The position numbers and the translations under genes are program-made. Shown piece after piece: positions 61,970 to 64,000 of a stretch of DNA of 64,000 nucleotides (position 1 is the stretch's first letter; every line of letters starts with the position of its first letter). The notes below the pieces were generated by a model. The model worked only from the letters and a program-made list of their open reading frames with translations, did not search any database and was not told where the DNA came from. Source of the stretch: RYN-230 sp963713815 (GTDB lineage Bacteria; Actinomycetota; Actinomycetes; Streptosporangiales; Streptosporangiaceae); the NCBI GenBank assembly GCA_963713815.1, contig CAVQNH010000002.1:1-64000 (forward strand), in the 5' to 3' direction.

Positions 61970-62157
61970 TCAGGGCAGGCCGGCCACCCGCTGCGGGAAG
62001 CGGTGCTGGCCGTAAGTCCGCCCGAGGGATCTCACCACAGCGCGCCCGGCATCCCGGGGCCGCTGGAGCGCACCGCGACCGGACCGGTCAGCGGGATGCG
62101 GGCCACCTGCCCGGCGCCGCGCGGTGAGCCGCCAGCAACGCGTCAGGAGACCGCGTC

Positions 62158-62373
62158 GTGTACGACATGTATCCGTGGAATCAGCCTCCCGCTGACCATG
62201 ACCCGGCCGGCCATTCCCCCCGGCCCGGTGCGGACCGCCGGGCCGCCCAGCCCCCCAGGACCGGCCGTCCGGCTCCCGCCACTTCCGCCACTGCTCCTGC
62301 CACCCGGGCCCTTCAGATGGCCCTGGACCGGCGTGATAACGGCGGACAGTCAGCGGCCGCAGCCGGCCAGTAA
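62158..62373 (+). CDS. Small Pro-rich protein, unknown function
   Basis: 71 residues from GTG 62158 (caggaga site 9 bases upstream): VYDMYPWNQPPADHDP, a Pro/Ala middle, and an ordered-looking end RALQMALDRRDNGGQSAAA. It stops 9 bases before the leuB start. Not recognised; kept because of the ribosome site, the aromatic N-terminus and the helical C-terminus. Confidence 0.5.
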   Translation: MYDMYPWNQPPADHDPAGHSPRPGADRRAAQPPRTGRPAPATSATAPATRALQMALDRRDNGGQSAAAAGQ

Positions 62374-62376
62374 GGT
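62371..62376 (+). promoter_or_regulatory. -10 box TAAGGT for leaderless leuB
   Basis: TAAGGT ends 6 bases before ATG 62383 and no ribosome site is present. Confidence 0.5.
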
Positions 62377-62382
62377 ACGCGC

Positions 62383-63429
62383 ATGGCATCTTCAGCGATC
62401 AAGCTCGCCGTCATCGGCGGGGACGGTATTGGCCCAGAGGTCGTGGCCGAGGCGCTCAAGGTCCTCCAGGCCGCGAACGTGGGCATTGACGACACCACCT
62501 ACGACCTCGGCGCCCAGCGGTGGCACCGCACCGGGGAAACACTGCCCGATTCGGTGCTGGGGGAGATCCGGTCCCAGGACGCGATCCTGCTCGGCGCGGT
62601 CGGCGACCCGACCGTGCCCAGCGGCGTGCTGGAGCGGGGCCTGCTCCTGCGGCTGCGCTTCGAGCTTGACCAGTACGTCAACCTGCGCCCGGTCCGGCTC
62701 TACCCGGGTGTGCTCACCCCGCTGGCCAGCGTCCGGCCCGAGTCCATCGACATGCTGGTGGTCCGGGAAGGCACCGAGGGCCCCTACACCGGAGCCGGCG
62801 GCGTGCTGCGCAAGGGAACGCCCGAGGAGGTGGCCACCCAGGAGAGCCTGAACACGGCGTTCGGGGTGCGGCGGGTGGTCCGGTACGCGTTCGAGCGGGC
62901 CGCCGAGCGGCCCGCCCAGAAACTGACCCTGGTGCACAAGACGAACGTGCTCGCCTACGCCGGGGACCTGTGGCAGCGCACCGTCGAGGCGCTGGCCAAG
63001 GAGTTCAGCTCGATCGCGGTGGACTACTGCCACGTCGACGCCGCCTCGATGTTCTTCGTCAGCCAGCCGGACCGCTTCGACGTGGTGGTGACCGACAACC
63101 TCTTCGGTGACATCCTCACCGACCTGGGGGCGGCGGTGGCCGGGGGTATCGGGCTCGCCGCGAGCGGGAACATCAACCCTGAGCGGAGTGCCCCGAGCAT
63201 GTTCGAGCCGGTGCACGGCAGCGCGCCGGACATTGCCGGCAAGCAGAAGGCCGACCCGACCGCGGCCATCCTGTCCGCGGCCATGCTGTGCGACCACCTG
63301 GGCCTGGCCACCGAGGCGTCCCGCATCGAGCAGGCCGTGGCCGACGACCTGGTCGAGCGGCAGGGAGCCTGGGCGGCGCGGGTCACTCCCGAGATCGGCG
63401 ACGACATCGCCGCGCGGGTAGCCGGATAG
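62383..63429 (+). CDS. leuB: 3-isopropylmalate dehydrogenase
   Basis: 348 residues; leucine synthesis, NAD dependent, in the shorter actinobacterial subfamily. LAVIGGDGIGPEVVAEAL, VREGTEGPYTG, KTNVLAYAGDLW, the metal-binding TDNLFGDILTDLGAA, and FEPVHGSAPDIAGK. Intact. Confidence 0.96.
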   Translation: MASSAIKLAVIGGDGIGPEVVAEALKVLQAANVGIDDTTYDLGAQRWHRTGETLPDSVLGEIRSQDAILLGAVGDPTVPSGVLERGLLLRLRFELDQYVNLRPVRLYPGVLTPLASVRPESIDMLVVREGTEGPYTGAGGVLRKGTPEEVATQESLNTAFGVRRVVRYAFERAAERPAQKLTLVHKTNVLAYAGDLWQRTVEALAKEFSSIAVDYCHVDAASMFFVSQPDRFDVVVTDNLFGDILTDLGAAVAGGIGLAASGNINPERSAPSMFEPVHGSAPDIAGKQKADPTAAILSAAMLCDHLGLATEASRIEQAVADDLVERQGAWAARVTPEIGDDIAARVAG

Positions 63430-63532
63430 GTCCGCAGGCCGACCCGGCCGCGGCTCCGTGTAGCGCGCCAGCAGCGCGCGGCGATGAGAAGACAACGAGA
63501 TAACCACACTGGTCACAACGAAGGACCCAGTC

Positions 63533-64000
63533 ATGACGGCAAGCCCGAGCACCGAGATCGCTTTCGACGTCCGCGCCAGCGCCGATCCCGTTCCGACGGC
63601 GGAACGCGAGCGTGTCCTGGCGAGCCCGGGGTTCGGCGAGGTATTCACGGACCACATGGTCACGCTGCAGTGGACGCAGGAGCGGGGCTGGCATGACGGC
63701 CTGCTGCAGCCCTACGGGCCGCTCATGCTGGAGCCGGCCACCGCGGTGTTCCACTACGCCCAGGAGATCTTCGAAGGGCTGAAGGCCTACCGCCAGGGCG
63801 GCGGCCCGATCGTGGCGTTCCGGCCCAGCGCCAACGCGGCCCGGTTCAAGCGGTCCGCGACCCGGCTGGCCATGCCGGAACTGCCCGAGGCGGCGTTCCT
63901 GCGCTCTATCGAGCTCCTGGTCAGCCAGGACCGGGACTGGGTCCCCACGGCCGAAGGGCACAGCCTCTACCTGCGGCCCTTCATGATCGCCACCCAGCGG
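63533..64000 (+). CDS. ilvE: Branched-chain amino acid aminotransferase (3' end outside window)
   Basis: 156 residues visible from ATG 63533 (aaggac site 9 bases upstream). FTDHMVTLQWTQERGWHDG, HYAQEIFEGLKAYRQGGG, FRPSANAARFKRSATRLAMP and LYLRPFMIATQ are typical of class IV IlvE. The PLP-binding lysine lies beyond the window. Last step of Val/Leu/Ile synthesis, fitting its neighbours. Confidence 0.95.
   Translation, partial: MTASPSTEIAFDVRASADPVPTAERERVLASPGFGEVFTDHMVTLQWTQERGWHDGLLQPYGPLMLEPATAVFHYAQEIFEGLKAYRQGGGPIVAFRPSANAARFKRSATRLAMPELPEAAFLRSIELLVSQDRDWVPTAEGHSLYLRPFMIATQR

Overview
This is a high-GC chromosomal window from an actinobacterium. Three things point there: codon use with G/C at nearly every third position, several apparently leaderless genes, and two gene neighbourhoods that I recall (from memory, no search run) as conserved in Mycobacterium and Streptomyces. 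One is pcrA / B12-binding protein / sucCD / perM / purN / purH (like Rv0949-Rv0957). The other is etfBA / iscS / mnmA ... metE-like / ligA / GGDEF-EAL / gatCAB ... GGDEF-EAL / ilvBNC / serA / leuB / ilvE (like Rv3029c-Rv2995c and the Streptomyces ligA-ilvB region). Genus and family cannot be fixed from the window. No rRNA, tRNA, CRISPR array, transposase or prophage was seen.

Layout. 1-4.6 kb (minus strand): a molybdenum hydroxylase operon coxS-L-M-G of the form II type, ending in a CoxG-like protein fused to an RNA polymerase alpha C-terminal-like domain. 4.7-8.4 kb (minus): PIG-L deacetylase, aminobutyraldehyde-type dehydrogenase, saccharopine-dehydrogenase-like protein; an amino acid permease is divergent from them (8.6-10.2 kb). 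10.4-25.6 kb: helicase PcrA, B12-binding mutase subunit, a broken DUF559-like gene, succinyl-CoA synthetase, PerM-like membrane protein, purine synthesis (purN, purH), folD, electron-transfer flavoprotein, cysteine desulfurase. 25.7-28.9 kb: ECF sigma factor with a partner membrane protein, then mnmA. 29-37.9 kb: a sugar ABC importer, a metallophosphoesterase/ParB-like fusion, and an alpha-glucosidase. 37.9-42.4 kb: SGNH hydrolase, GNAT acetyltransferase and a gene-poor stretch with a decayed GntR regulator. 42.6-64 kb: the conserved core locus with ligA, gatCAB, two c-di-GMP-type proteins and branched-chain amino acid and serine synthesis, with an attenuator in front of ilvB.

Two features cut across the window. 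First, at least nine genes, including the essential ligA, carry single-base frame breaks. Because ligA is affected, residual sequencing/assembly indels are the likeliest explanation for most, though the GntR gene looks truly decayed. Second, short tandem repeats (mostly 15, 18 or 21-23 bp) lie in gaps and in flexible protein linkers. Strikingly, several start exactly at a stop codon and repeat that 3' end. The best leads are the CoxG/alpha-CTD fusion, the stop-anchored repeats, the ilvB attenuator with its Val-Leu leader peptide, a similar candidate leader upstream of leuB, and a hairpin that hides the ribosome site of the GNAT gene.
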